This document shows, piece after piece, positions 9,176 to 18,651 of a stretch of DNA of 64,000 nt. Source of the stretch: Burkholderiaceae bacterium (GTDB lineage Bacteria > Pseudomonadota > Gammaproteobacteria > Burkholderiales > Burkholderiaceae_C); NCBI GenBank assembly GCA_030123545.1, contig CP126124.1, positions 1,364,001 through 1,428,000 on the forward strand, read 5' to 3'. The stretch's first letter is position 1, and each line of letters starts with the position of its first letter. The position numbers and the translations under genes are program-made. The notes under the pieces were generated by a model. That model worked only from the letters and a program-made list of their open reading frames with translations. It was not told where the DNA came from and made no database searches.

Positions 9176-9979
9176 TCAGGCGCCGGTGTCGATCCGGCCG
9201 ATGGCCTGCGCGGCGCTCCGCAGCGCGGGCAGCCACTGCCTGGCCTTCTCGGGGGTGGCCCGTATCGTCGGCGCCTGGACCGCGACGCACAGGTTCGAGG
9301 GCCCGGTTTCGCGCGGCACGAGCACGGCGACACACATAAGCCCCGGCAGGAACTCCTCTTCGTCGAGCGCATAGCCGTTCTTGCGGACGCGCGCGATCTC
9401 GCGTTCGAGCCGCTCCAGGTCGGTGTTCGTCGTCGCGGTGAATTTCTCCAGCGGCGCATGCGCGAGCAGCCGGCGGCGCTGGGCCGGGCTCATCTGCGCC
9501 AGCAGCACCTTGCCGCTGGCCGAGCAGTGCACCGGCACTCGCGAGCCCGCGCGCAGATAAAAGCGCAGCGGCGCCGCGGTCTCGACCCGATCGAGGTAGA
9601 CCACCTCGTCGCCGGAAAGCGCCGTGATGTTACAGCTCTCGCCGACCTGCTCGACCAGCTTGCGCAGCACCGTGTGCCGGGCACCGCGCTGGGTGTCGTT
9701 GAGCAGCAGGTTCTCGGCGAGACGACGCAGCCGGGGCCCGATGCCGTAGTGACGGTTGTCGCCTTCGCGCTGCAGCAGCTCGGCGGCTTCGAGCTGCTGC
9801 AGCATGCGGTGCAGCGTGGCCTTTGGGAGTCCCGTTTCTTCGACCAGGCTCTGCAGTGTGTGGAGTTGGTCCGTTGCGCTGATCACCTCGAGCAGCGCGA
9901 ACAGCCGCATTGTCGGCGTGTCGCCGCTGGCGTCGAACGGCAAGGTGTTATTGACGATCTGCATGGATTCATCATACAT
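9176..9979 (-). CDS. IclR family transcriptional regulator
   Basis: The 267-residue protein has an N-terminal winged helix (MRLFALLEVIS, then LVEETGLPKATLHRMLQQLE) and a C-terminal IclR effector-binding domain (CNITALSGDEVVYLDRVE, VPVHCSASGKVLLA, GYALDEEEFLPGLMCVAVLV). It is divergent from xsc with 166 bp between starts and leads the cobST operon, so control of xsc and of itself is likely. The effector may be a taurine or sulfoacetaldehyde-pathway metabolite (inference). The start is uncertain: ATG at 9979 or ATG at 9964; neither has a strong ribosome binding site. Confidence 0.9.
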   Translation of the reverse strand: MYDESMQIVNNTLPFDASGDTPTMRLFALLEVISATDQLHTLQSLVEETGLPKATLHRMLQQLEAAELLQREGDNRHYGIGPRLRRLAENLLLNDTQRGARHTVLRKLVEQVGESCNITALSGDEVVYLDRVETAAPLRFYLRAGSRVPVHCSASGKVLLAQMSPAQRRRLLAHAPLEKFTATTNTDLERLEREIARVRKNGYALDEEEFLPGLMCVAVLVPRETGPSNLCVAVQAPTIRATPEKARQWLPALRSAAQAIGRIDTGA

Positions 9980-9984
9980 TCGAA

Positions 9985-9999
9985 TTCCGAAAAACGGAA
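9985..9999. promoter_or_regulatory. Inverted repeat TTCCG-N5-CGGAA at the iclR start, candidate IclR operator
   Basis: A perfect 5-bp inverted repeat with an AAAAA spacer lies just upstream of the iclR start codon. The CGGAA half-site recurs three times in the xsc promoter about 60 bp away. Palindromes of roughly this size are common IclR-family targets, so autoregulation is the natural reading. That the regulator binds here is inference. Confidence 0.45.
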
Positions 10000-10026
10000 C
10001 GTACCGTATTGATTTGTAAAATCATG

Positions 10027-10055
10027 TTGACCCGATCCGGTTCGGGCGATATAGT
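10027..10055 (+). promoter_or_regulatory. Sigma-70-type promoter of the xsc-pta-soeABC operon
   Basis: TTGACC at 10027-10032 and TATAGT at 10050-10055 are separated by exactly 17 bp, a near-consensus pair. Transcription would begin near 10062, about 84 bases before the xsc ATG. It is the best promoter match I found upstream of the operon. Confidence 0.7.
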
Positions 10056-10091
10056 CCGGAAACCAAAAAACCGGAACATAACGTCCCGGAA
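10056..10091 (+). promoter_or_regulatory. Three CCGGAA direct repeats at 15-bp period overlapping the xsc start region
   Basis: CCGGAA occurs at 10056-10061, 10071-10076 and 10086-10091, an exact 15-bp period, beginning one base after the -10 box and extending into the leader. Occupation here would block transcription, so a repressor site is the simplest reading, with the divergent IclR protein as candidate. The arrangement is seen directly; the binding protein is inferred. Confidence 0.5.
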
Positions 10092-10145
10092 AATCACCAG
10101 ATCCAGTCATCCGTTTTCCATCCACCCGCGAGGAGCCTTGCCGCC

Positions 10146-11951
10146 ATGAGCCAGAACCGCACCGCCGCCCGTACCCCCGTCACCGGTGTCCAGAAAATGA
10201 CGCCGTCGGAGGCCTTCGTCGAAACCCTGGTGGCCAACGGCGTCACCGACATGTTCGGCATCATGGGCTCCGCCTTCATGGACGCGATGGATATCTTCGC
10301 GCCGGCAGGCATCCGCTTGATCCCGGTCGTGCACGAGCAGGGCGCCGGCCACATGGCCGACGGCTATGCGCGCGTCAGCGGGCGCCACGGCCTGGTGATC
10401 GGGCAGAACGGGCCCGGCATCAGCAACTGCGTGACCGCGATCGCCGCCGCCTACTGGGCGCACAGCCCGGTCGTGATCGTGACGCCGGAAACCGGCACCA
10501 TGGGCATGGGGCTCGGTGGCTTCCAGGAGGCGAACCAACTGCCGATGTTCCAGGAGTTCACCAAGTACCAGGGCCATGTGTGCAATCCCAAGCGTATGGC
10601 CGAGTTCACGGCGCGCTGTTTCGACCGCGCGATCAGCGACATGGGTCCTACACAGCTGAACATCCCGCGCGATTACTTCTATGGCACGATCGAATGCGAG
10701 ATTCCGAAGCCGATGCGTGTCGAGCGTGGCGCCGGCGGCGAAGAGAGCCTGAACGCGGCGGCGGAATTGCTCGCCACTGCGAAGTTCCCGGTGATTCTGG
10801 CCGGTGGCGGCGTCGTCATGGGCGACGCGGTCGAGGAATGCAAAGTGTTGGCGGAGCGGTTGGGTGCGCCTGTGTGCACTGGCTACCTGCGCAACGACGC
10901 ATTTCCGGCAAACCACCCGCTGTGGGCCGGCCCGCTCGGCTACCAGGGCAGCAAGGCCGCGATGAAGCTGATTGCCAAGGCCGATGTGGTGCTGGCGCTC
11001 GGCTCGCGCATGGGCCCGTTCGGAACCTTGCCGCAGCATGGTATGGACTACTGGCCGAAGAACGCGAAGATCATCCAGATCGAGGCAGATCACACGAATC
11101 TCGGCCTGGTGAAGAAGATCACCGTCGGCATCCATGCCGATGCGAAGGCGGCCGCGAAGGCGCTCGCCGAGCGGCTGCAGGGCAAGAAGCTGGCCTGCGA
11201 CGCGACCAAGGCCGAGCGCGCGAAGGACATCGCCGCGGAGAAGGCAGCCTGGGAGAAAGAACTCGACGAGTGGACGCACGAGCGCGACCCGTTCAGTCTG
11301 GACATGATCGAGGAGGCCAAGCACGAGGACGGCAAATGGCTGCATCCGCGCCAGGTGTTGCGCGAACTGGAAAAGGCGATGCCGGCGCATGCGATGGTGT
11401 CGACCGACATCGGCAACATCAATTCGGTCGCGAACAGCTATCTGCGCTTCAACGAGCCGCGCAGCTTCCTCGCGCCGATGAGCTTCGGCAACTGCGGCTA
11501 CGCGTTGCCGACGGTGATCGGCGCCAAGGTGGCAGCACCGGATCGCCCGGCGATCGCCTATGCCGGTGACGGCGCCTGGGGCATGAGCATGATGGAAACG
11601 ATGACCTGCGTGCGCCACAACATCCCGGTGACGGCCGTCGTCTTCCACAACCGTCAATGGGGCGCTGAGAAGAAGAACCAGGTGGACTTCTACAACCGGC
11701 GCTTCGTCGCGGGCGAGTTGGACAACCAGAGCTTTGCCGGCATTGCCAAGGCGATGGGTGCCGAGGGTATCGTCGTCGACAAGCTAGAGGGCGTTGGCCC
11801 GGCCTTGAAGAAGGCCGTCGACATGCAGATGAACCAGGGCAAGACCTGCATCGTCGAGATCATGTGCACCCGCGAACTGGGCGATCCGTTCCGCCGTGAT
11901 GCGCTGTCCAAGCCGGTGCGCTTCCTCGAGAAGTACAAGGACTACGTCTGA
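10146..11951 (+). CDS. xsc: Sulfoacetaldehyde acetyltransferase
   Basis: Xsc is a thiamine-diphosphate enzyme that converts sulfoacetaldehyde and phosphate to acetyl phosphate and sulfite, the desulfonating step of taurine breakdown. The 601 residues match the family length. The ThDP-activating glutamate is E64 in VVHEQGAGHMADGY, and the cofactor motif G474-D475-G476 opens the C-terminal domain with FHNRQWG later. GFQEANQLPMFQEFTKYQGH is typical of Xsc rather than acetolactate synthase. GAGGAG lies upstream of the ATG. It is first in an operon with pta and soeABC, the right partners for both products. Confidence 0.96.
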   Translation: MSQNRTAARTPVTGVQKMTPSEAFVETLVANGVTDMFGIMGSAFMDAMDIFAPAGIRLIPVVHEQGAGHMADGYARVSGRHGLVIGQNGPGISNCVTAIAAAYWAHSPVVIVTPETGTMGMGLGGFQEANQLPMFQEFTKYQGHVCNPKRMAEFTARCFDRAISDMGPTQLNIPRDYFYGTIECEIPKPMRVERGAGGEESLNAAAELLATAKFPVILAGGGVVMGDAVEECKVLAERLGAPVCTGYLRNDAFPANHPLWAGPLGYQGSKAAMKLIAKADVVLALGSRMGPFGTLPQHGMDYWPKNAKIIQIEADHTNLGLVKKITVGIHADAKAAAKALAERLQGKKLACDATKAERAKDIAAEKAAWEKELDEWTHERDPFSLDMIEEAKHEDGKWLHPRQVLRELEKAMPAHAMVSTDIGNINSVANSYLRFNEPRSFLAPMSFGNCGYALPTVIGAKVAAPDRPAIAYAGDGAWGMSMMETMTCVRHNIPVTAVVFHNRQWGAEKKNQVDFYNRRFVAGELDNQSFAGIAKAMGAEGIVVDKLEGVGPALKKAVDMQMNQGKTCIVEIMCTRELGDPFRRDALSKPVRFLEKYKDYV

Positions 11952-11977
11952 CCAGCGGCTTTGACAAGGACAGGGCG

Positions 11978-12958
11978 ATGAGCGTCGCGCAGCCAAGTGC
12001 AGCGGGGGAGGCGTCACACCCCCGCCTCGATGCCCTGGTGGAACAGGCGCGTGCGCGCGCTGCGGCGGCACCGCCGAGGATCGGTCTGGTCTATCCCTGC
12101 GATGCGTTGGCGCTCGATGCGGCGGCGCGCATCGCGGCGGAGGGGCTCGGGCGTCCGGTCCTGATCGGGCCGCGCGACGCGATTGCCAAGGCCGCGGATG
12201 GCTGCGGTGTCGATGTGGGGCGATTCGAACTCGTTCCGACTGGGCCAACAGCTTCGGAAGCGGCGCAGCAGGCCTGCGCGCTCGCGCGGGGCGGGGTGGT
12301 CCACGTGTTGATGAAGGGGTCGCTGCATACCGACGAGTTGATGGCGGCCATCGTGAACAAGCAGTCGGGCTTGCGCAGCGATTCCCGCATCAGCCACGCC
12401 TTCCTGTTCGATCTGCCGCGCTATCCGAAGCTGCTCGCGCTGGCCGACTGCGTTGTCAACATTGCGCCGAGCCTGCAGGCCAAACGCAGCATTCTGGGTA
12501 ACGCGGTCGCGCTGTTGCGGCGCGTCGGCATACCGAACCCGAAGGTCGGTATCGTGGCGGCGGTCGAGAGCGTGAACCCAGCGATTCCGGCAACACTGGA
12601 CGCGAAGGCATTGGTCGAGATGGCGGCGCAGGGCGCGTGGCCGGGCGCGATCGTCGAGGGCCCGTTCGGGTTCGACAACGCGATTTCGGCCGAAGCGGCA
12701 CGCATCAAGAAGATCGACTCTCGCGTCAGCGGGGATGCCGATCTGCTGGTCATGCCCGATCTCAACGCCGGCAACATGCTGTATAAGAGTTTCATCTATA
12801 TCGGGGGCGGGGAATGCGCCGGGCTGGTGCTTGGCGCGAAGGTGCCGGTGGTGCTGACGTCGCGCGCCGATTCGCTGCGCTCGAGGGTCGCCTCGGTGGG
12901 GCTGGCGGCACTGGCCTCCTCGCACGCGGACGGTTCGCTTCAGAAAGACGGCTACTGA
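11978..12958 (+). CDS. pta: Phosphate acetyltransferase
   Basis: The 326-residue protein is a PTA/PTB-type phosphotransacylase: GLVYPCDALALDAA, GRPVLIGP, HVLMKGSLHTDELM, VVNIAP, VEGPFGFDNAIS and the closing DLLVMPDLNAGNMLYK. It would convert the acetyl phosphate made by Xsc to acetyl-CoA. It starts 27 bp after xsc and ends one base before soeA. It is the compact single-domain form found beside xsc in sulfonate degraders, not the long enteric Pta. A phosphobutyryltransferase-like activity is the alternative, but context argues for acetyl phosphate. Confidence 0.92.
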   Translation: MSVAQPSAAGEASHPRLDALVEQARARAAAAPPRIGLVYPCDALALDAAARIAAEGLGRPVLIGPRDAIAKAADGCGVDVGRFELVPTGPTASEAAQQACALARGGVVHVLMKGSLHTDELMAAIVNKQSGLRSDSRISHAFLFDLPRYPKLLALADCVVNIAPSLQAKRSILGNAVALLRRVGIPNPKVGIVAAVESVNPAIPATLDAKALVEMAAQGAWPGAIVEGPFGFDNAISAEAARIKKIDSRVSGDADLLVMPDLNAGNMLYKSFIYIGGGECAGLVLGAKVPVVLTSRADSLRSRVASVGLAALASSHADGSLQKDGY

Positions 12959-12959
12959 C

Positions 12960-15914
12960 ATGTTCGAGTTTCTGTCCTCCGAGCCGCTGCACGATCCGCT
13001 CGCATCGCCGCTGCCGGCGGCGCAGGTCGAGGTCAAGACCACGACCTGCTACATGTGCGCCTGCCGCTGCGGCATCCGCGTGCATCTGCGCAACGGCGAG
13101 GTGCGCTACATCGACGGCAACCCGGACCATCCGTTGAACCAGGGCGTGATCTGCGCGAAGGGTTCGTCGGGCATCATGAAGCAGTACTCGCCGGCGCGGT
13201 TGACGCGGCCTCTGCGTCGCAAACCGGATGCCGAGCGCGGCGCTGCAGCGTTCGAGGCGATCTCCTGGGATGAGGCGTTCGATATCCTCGAGAAGCGCCT
13301 CGGTCATCTGCGCGCCACCGATCCGAAGCGCTTCGCGCTGTTCACCGGGCGCGACCAGATGCAGGCGCTGACCGGGCTGTTCGCGAAGCAGTACGGCACG
13401 CCGAATTACGCCGCGCACGGGGGATTCTGCTCGGTCAACATGGCGGCCGGCATGATCTACACCATGGGGGGGTCGTTCTGGGAGTTCGGTGGCCCCGACC
13501 TGGACAGCGCCAAGCTGTTCGTCATGATCGGCACAGCCGAGGACCACCATTCGAACCCGCTGAAGATCGCGATTTCGAAGTTCAAGCGCGCCGGTGGTCG
13601 GTTCGTATCGATCAATCCGGTGCGTACCGGCTATTCGGCGATCGCCGACGAATGGGTCCCGATCCGTCCGGGCACCGACGGTGCGCTGTTCATGGCGCTG
13701 ATCCATGAGCTGATCGCCGACGATCTGTACGACCGCGCTTTCGTCGAGCGCTACTCCAATGCGGGCGAGCTCGTCAACACCGACACGCAGAGCGACGCGT
13801 TCGGCCTGTTCGTTCGGGACGAAAGCAGCCCTATCGGCAACGAGCTGTTTCCCCAGAACAAGATGTGGTGGGACCGGCATGGCAACCGGCCTGTCAAGAC
13901 CCACGCACCGGGTGCCGAGCCCTCCCTGACCGGCACGTTCACGCTGCCCGACGGCACCCCGGTGAAGCCGGCGTTCCAACTGCTGCAGGAGCAGGTGCAG
14001 GGATGCACGCCCGAGTGGGCACAGGACATCACAGGCATCCCGGCCGAGACGATCCGCCGTCTGGCGCAGGAGATGGGGCGGACCGCGCGCGACCAGAAGA
14101 TCGTGCTGCCGATACGCTGGACCGACGCCTGGGGCCAGACGCACGAGAGCGTGACCGGCAATCCGGTCGCGTTCCACGCGATGCGCGGCCTGGCTGCGCA
14201 TTCCAACGGCTTCCAGACGATTCGCGCGCTGGCAGTGCTGATGTCGCTGCTCGGCACGATCGACCGGCCCGGTGGCTTCCGCCACAAGCCGCCTTATCCG
14301 CGCGCGGTGCCGCCTTCGGCGAAACCACCGAACAGCCCGGATCAGGTGAAACCGAATACGCCGCTTCCGGTGGGTCCGCTGGGTTGGCCGGCGGCGCCCG
14401 AGGATCTGTTCGTCGAAGCCGACGGCGCACCGGTGCGCCTCGACAAGGCTTTCTCCTGGGAGTACCCGCTCGCGGTGCATGGGCTGATGCACACGGTGAT
14501 CACGAACGCGTGGCGCGGTGACCCCTATCCGATCGACACGCTGCTGTTCTTCATGGCCAACATGGCCTGGAATTCTTCGATGAACACCGCCGAGATGCGA
14601 CGGATGTTGAACGACAGGCATGTCGACGGTCCGAACAAGGGCGAACACAAGATCCCGTTCATCGTCGTCTGCGATGCGTTCCAGTCGGAGATGACGGCGT
14701 TTGCCGATCTGGTCCTGCCCGACACGACCTATCTCGAACGGCATGACGTGATGTCGGTGCTGGATCGTCCGATTTCCGAGTTCGACGGCCCGGTCGATTC
14801 GGTGCGGATCCCGGTATTGCCGCCGACCGGAGAATGCAAGCCATTCCAGGAAGTGCTGATCGAACTCGCGAGTCGCCTCAAGTTTCCGGCGTTCGTCGAC
14901 GCCGACGGCAAGCGCCGGTTCAAGGATTACGCCGACTTCATCGTGAACTGGCAGACCGCGCCCGGGTCCGGCGTCGGCTTTCTCACTGGCTGGCGCGGCA
15001 AGGGCGGAGACAAGGCGCTCGTCGGCGAACCGAATCCCGATCAGTGGAAACAGTACGCATCGAACAACTGCGTGTTCCATTTCACGCTGCCGGAATCGTT
15101 GCAATACATGCGCAATTGCAACGGCGACTACCTCGAATGGGCGCAGTCACACGGGTTCCGTAAGTTCAAGGAACCGATCGTGATCCAGCTGTATTCCGAT
15201 GTGATGCAGAAGTTTCGGCTCGCGGCGCAGGGCAAGACCCGGGGGCGTCAGCCGCCGGCGCACTTGCGCGAGCGCATCGAGCGCTACTTCGACCCGCTGC
15301 CGTTCTGGTACGCGCCGCTGGAGCAGAGCGTGACCGACACCGCGCAATACCCGCTGGCCGCGGTGACGCAGCGGCCGATGGCGATGTACCACTCCTGGGA
15401 CTCGCAGAACGCCTGGTTGCGCCAGATCCATGCGGAGAACTATCTGTTCGTGAATCCGGGCGTGGCCGCCGCGGCCGGCATCGAAGACGGCGGCTGGATC
15501 TACGTCGAATCGCCGTGGGGCAAGGTGCGCTGCATGGCGCGCTACAGCGAAGCGGTCGAACCGGGAACGGTGTGGACCTGGAACGCGATCGGCAAGGCAG
15601 CCGGCGCATGGGGTCTGGCGCCCGATGCGAACGAATCGAGGCGAGGATTCCTGTTGAACCACCTGATCACCGACGAACTACCGTCGGCGCAGGGGCGCAC
15701 GTCGAACTCCGATCCGATTACCGGGCAGGCGGGGTGGTACGACGTGCGCGTGCGCGTCTACCCTGCGGAACCGCAGGCAGAAACGTCGCTGCCGCAGTTC
15801 GAATCGATGGCCGGCGTGCCGGGCATGACGACGACCGCGGCGCAGGAGTTTCAGGCGTACTTTGCTGGGCGGGGGCAATTCCTGGCCCGATTGAAGCGAA
15901 AGAGGGCACCATGA
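12960..15914 (+). CDS. soeA: Sulfite dehydrogenase (quinone), molybdopterin catalytic subunit SoeA
   Basis: The 984-residue protein belongs to the DMSO reductase family. The N-terminal 4Fe-4S site is C30-X2-C33-X3-C37-X27-C65, and C157 in HGGFCSVNM is the candidate Mo ligand. The molybdopterin-binding C-terminal domain begins around AVTQRPMAMYHSWDSQNAWL. There is no Tat signal, so it should face the cytoplasm, as in SoeABC, which oxidises sulfite to sulfate and passes electrons to quinone. It overlaps soeB by ATGA. Placement after xsc and pta explains it: Xsc releases sulfite in the cytoplasm. Polysulfide or thiosulfate reductase is the alternative for this subfamily, but context favours sulfite oxidation. 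Confidence 0.87.
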   Translation: MFEFLSSEPLHDPLASPLPAAQVEVKTTTCYMCACRCGIRVHLRNGEVRYIDGNPDHPLNQGVICAKGSSGIMKQYSPARLTRPLRRKPDAERGAAAFEAISWDEAFDILEKRLGHLRATDPKRFALFTGRDQMQALTGLFAKQYGTPNYAAHGGFCSVNMAAGMIYTMGGSFWEFGGPDLDSAKLFVMIGTAEDHHSNPLKIAISKFKRAGGRFVSINPVRTGYSAIADEWVPIRPGTDGALFMALIHELIADDLYDRAFVERYSNAGELVNTDTQSDAFGLFVRDESSPIGNELFPQNKMWWDRHGNRPVKTHAPGAEPSLTGTFTLPDGTPVKPAFQLLQEQVQGCTPEWAQDITGIPAETIRRLAQEMGRTARDQKIVLPIRWTDAWGQTHESVTGNPVAFHAMRGLAAHSNGFQTIRALAVLMSLLGTIDRPGGFRHKPPYPRAVPPSAKPPNSPDQVKPNTPLPVGPLGWPAAPEDLFVEADGAPVRLDKAFSWEYPLAVHGLMHTVITNAWRGDPYPIDTLLFFMANMAWNSSMNTAEMRRMLNDRHVDGPNKGEHKIPFIVVCDAFQSEMTAFADLVLPDTTYLERHDVMSVLDRPISEFDGPVDSVRIPVLPPTGECKPFQEVLIELASRLKFPAFVDADGKRRFKDYADFIVNWQTAPGSGVGFLTGWRGKGGDKALVGEPNPDQWKQYASNNCVFHFTLPESLQYMRNCNGDYLEWAQSHGFRKFKEPIVIQLYSDVMQKFRLAAQGKTRGRQPPAHLRERIERYFDPLPFWYAPLEQSVTDTAQYPLAAVTQRPMAMYHSWDSQNAWLRQIHAENYLFVNPGVAAAAGIEDGGWIYVESPWGKVRCMARYSEAVEPGTVWTWNAIGKAAGAWGLAPDANESRRGFLLNHLITDELPSAQGRTSNSDPITGQAGWYDVRVRVYPAEPQAETSLPQFESMAGVPGMTTTAAQEFQAYFAGRGQFLARLKRKRAP

Positions 15915-16669
15915 TCCGTTGGTTGCAGGATCTGCTGAAGAGCGAAGCGGTCGCGCCTGCGCCGGCGACCCATGAGGCTGCGCCTGGGCGCAGTGCGCGG
16001 GCCCGTCCTGGCGAAACGCTGGCCCGGCAGCTCGCGCTGGTGATCGATCTGAACGTCTGCGTCGGCTGCCACGCCTGCGTGACTTCGTGCAAGGAATGGA
16101 ATACGTCCGGCACGGCGGGGCCGCTGGCCGACAGCCATGCGTACGCGGCCGGGCCGACCGGTACGTTCTTCAACCGCGTTCAGACCTACGAGGCTGGCAG
16201 CTTCCCGTTTACCGAAACCATCCACTTCCCTAAGAGTTGTCTGCATTGCGAAGATCCGCCATGCGTGCCGGTCTGCCCCACGGGCGCGAGTTACAAGCGC
16301 AAGGAAGACGGCATCGTGCTGGTCGACTACGACAAGTGCATCGCGTGCAAGTACTGCGCCTGGGCCTGCCCGTACGGTGCGCGCGAGATCGACGAAGAGC
16401 GCCAGGTGATGACCAAGTGCACCTTGTGCGTGGACCGCATCTATGACGAGAGCTTGGCACCGGGAGATCGCAAGCCCGCCTGCGTCAAGGCCTGCCCGAC
16501 CGGGGCCAGGCTGTTCGGTGACGTCAAGGATCCGGACTCCGAAGTGTCGATCGCGATCCGCGAGCGCGGCGGCTATGCGTTGATGCCCGAATGGGAAACG
16601 CGCCCGGCGAACCAGTACCTGCCCAGGCGCGTGACCGGGAGCGCCGATACGCCGGTGAATAAGCCATGA
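15911..16669 (+). CDS. soeB: Sulfite dehydrogenase iron-sulfur subunit SoeB
   Basis: The 252-residue ferredoxin-like electron-transfer subunit has four cysteine clusters: VCVGCHACVTSC, SCLHCEDPPCVPVCPTG, CIACKYCAWACPYG, and CTLC with CVKACPTG. These are the 4Fe-4S sites of the DmsB/NrfC type. It would carry electrons from SoeA to the membrane subunit. The ATG at 15911 overlaps the soeA stop (ATGA), which decides it over the longer open frame that starts inside soeA. No signal sequence is present. Confidence 0.92.
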   Translation: MIRWLQDLLKSEAVAPAPATHEAAPGRSARARPGETLARQLALVIDLNVCVGCHACVTSCKEWNTSGTAGPLADSHAYAAGPTGTFFNRVQTYEAGSFPFTETIHFPKSCLHCEDPPCVPVCPTGASYKRKEDGIVLVDYDKCIACKYCAWACPYGAREIDEERQVMTKCTLCVDRIYDESLAPGDRKPACVKACPTGARLFGDVKDPDSEVSIAIRERGGYALMPEWETRPANQYLPRRVTGSADTPVNKP

Positions 16670-17589
16670 AGCCGGCGTTCTCGGTAGTGGTCTTCACCAC
16701 GATCGCCGGCCTAGCGCAGGGCCTGGTGGTGACGCTGGCGCTGGCTCGGCTGGCCGGTTTGCCGGTCAGCGGCGGCTTCATGAGCGTCGCACTGATCGTG
16801 GCGATCGTGTTGTTGCTGATCGGGCTGGGCGCATCGTTCGGCCACCTCGGCCATCCGGAGCGCGCATGGCGCGCCGCCCTGATGTGGCGCACCTCGTGGC
16901 TGTCGCGCGAGGTGATCGTGCTGCCGACCTTCATCGCGGTCAACGTGATCTGGTGGCTGGCCCTGCGAAGTGGCACCGACACGGTGGTGCTTCCGGTGAT
17001 CGCGCTGCTGCTGGCAGCACTGCTCTGGTACTGCACCGCGATGATCTACGCCTGCCTGCGCTTCATCGAGGAATGGGCGCAACCGCTGACGCTGGTCAAT
17101 TTCGTGCTGATCGGCCTGTCGTCGGGCCTGCTGGCCACCTGCGCGCTCGGCTCCCTGTACGGGGAAGCTGACCTGGTGCGCTCAGCCGGGCCGTTTGCAC
17201 TGGTGGTCACACTGCTCGCATGGCTCACGCGCTGGCTGTCGCTGCGCCACAATGCGGCGCTGAAGCACAAGTCGACACTGCAGTCTGCCACCGGCATTCG
17301 CGCCGACAATCTGCGGCAGAAGTCGATGGGGATGTCGGCCGGAGCGTTCAACACGCGCGAGTTCTTCCATGGCCGCACCGCCGCCGCGCTCAGGCAGGTG
17401 AAGGCCGCATTCATCGTGCTCTGCTTCGTACTGCCTGCGTTCTGCGCGTTGTGGGGAGTCGCTGGAGGCGGCGCGCCTGCATGGGTGCTGGCGATCCTGC
17501 TGCAGATTCCGGGGCTGCTTGCCGAGCGCTGGTTCTTCTTCGCGCAGGCGAAGCATCCGCAGAACCTGTACTACCAGGTCGTGTCCTGA
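16666..17589 (+). CDS. soeC: Sulfite dehydrogenase membrane anchor SoeC (DmsC-like)
   Basis: The 307-residue hydrophobic protein has about eight predicted membrane segments and the DmsC-family look: SFGHLGHPERAWRA, MWRTSWLSREVIVLP, and the closing LLAERWFFFAQAKHPQNLYY. It anchors the SoeAB dimer and exchanges electrons with the quinone pool. Its ATG overlaps the soeB stop (ATGA), so all three subunits are translationally coupled. It is last in the operon and is convergent with the COG0523 gene. Confidence 0.9.
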   Translation: MKPAFSVVVFTTIAGLAQGLVVTLALARLAGLPVSGGFMSVALIVAIVLLLIGLGASFGHLGHPERAWRAALMWRTSWLSREVIVLPTFIAVNVIWWLALRSGTDTVVLPVIALLLAALLWYCTAMIYACLRFIEEWAQPLTLVNFVLIGLSSGLLATCALGSLYGEADLVRSAGPFALVVTLLAWLTRWLSLRHNAALKHKSTLQSATGIRADNLRQKSMGMSAGAFNTREFFHGRTAAALRQVKAAFIVLCFVLPAFCALWGVAGGGAPAWVLAILLQIPGLLAERWFFFAQAKHPQNLYYQVVS

Positions 17590-17597
17590 GTCGGACG

Positions 17598-17615
17598 AAA
17601 AAGGGCTTGGTGCCC
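17598..17615 (-). terminator. Possible terminator of the minus-strand dpp-amidohydrolase-COG0523 operon
   Basis: Read on the minus strand, GGGC-ACCAA-GCCC is followed directly by TTTTT. The stem is only 4 bp, so it is weak, but it sits about 45 bases after the stop of the last gene in the operon, where a terminator is expected. It lies between two convergent genes. Confidence 0.4.
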
Positions 17616-17661
17616 CCCGCGTCGCGTCGCCGCGGCACGCCGGGCATTTCTGCTGCTGCGT

Positions 17662-18647
<986 letters not shown>

Positions 18648-18651
<4 letters not shown>

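Noticed and set aside
12792..15104. A 770-codon open frame antisense to soeA
   Set aside because: It mirrors the GC-rich codon pattern of soeA, is rich in Arg/His/Gly/Asp without any motif, and conflicts with an unmistakable molybdoenzyme gene.
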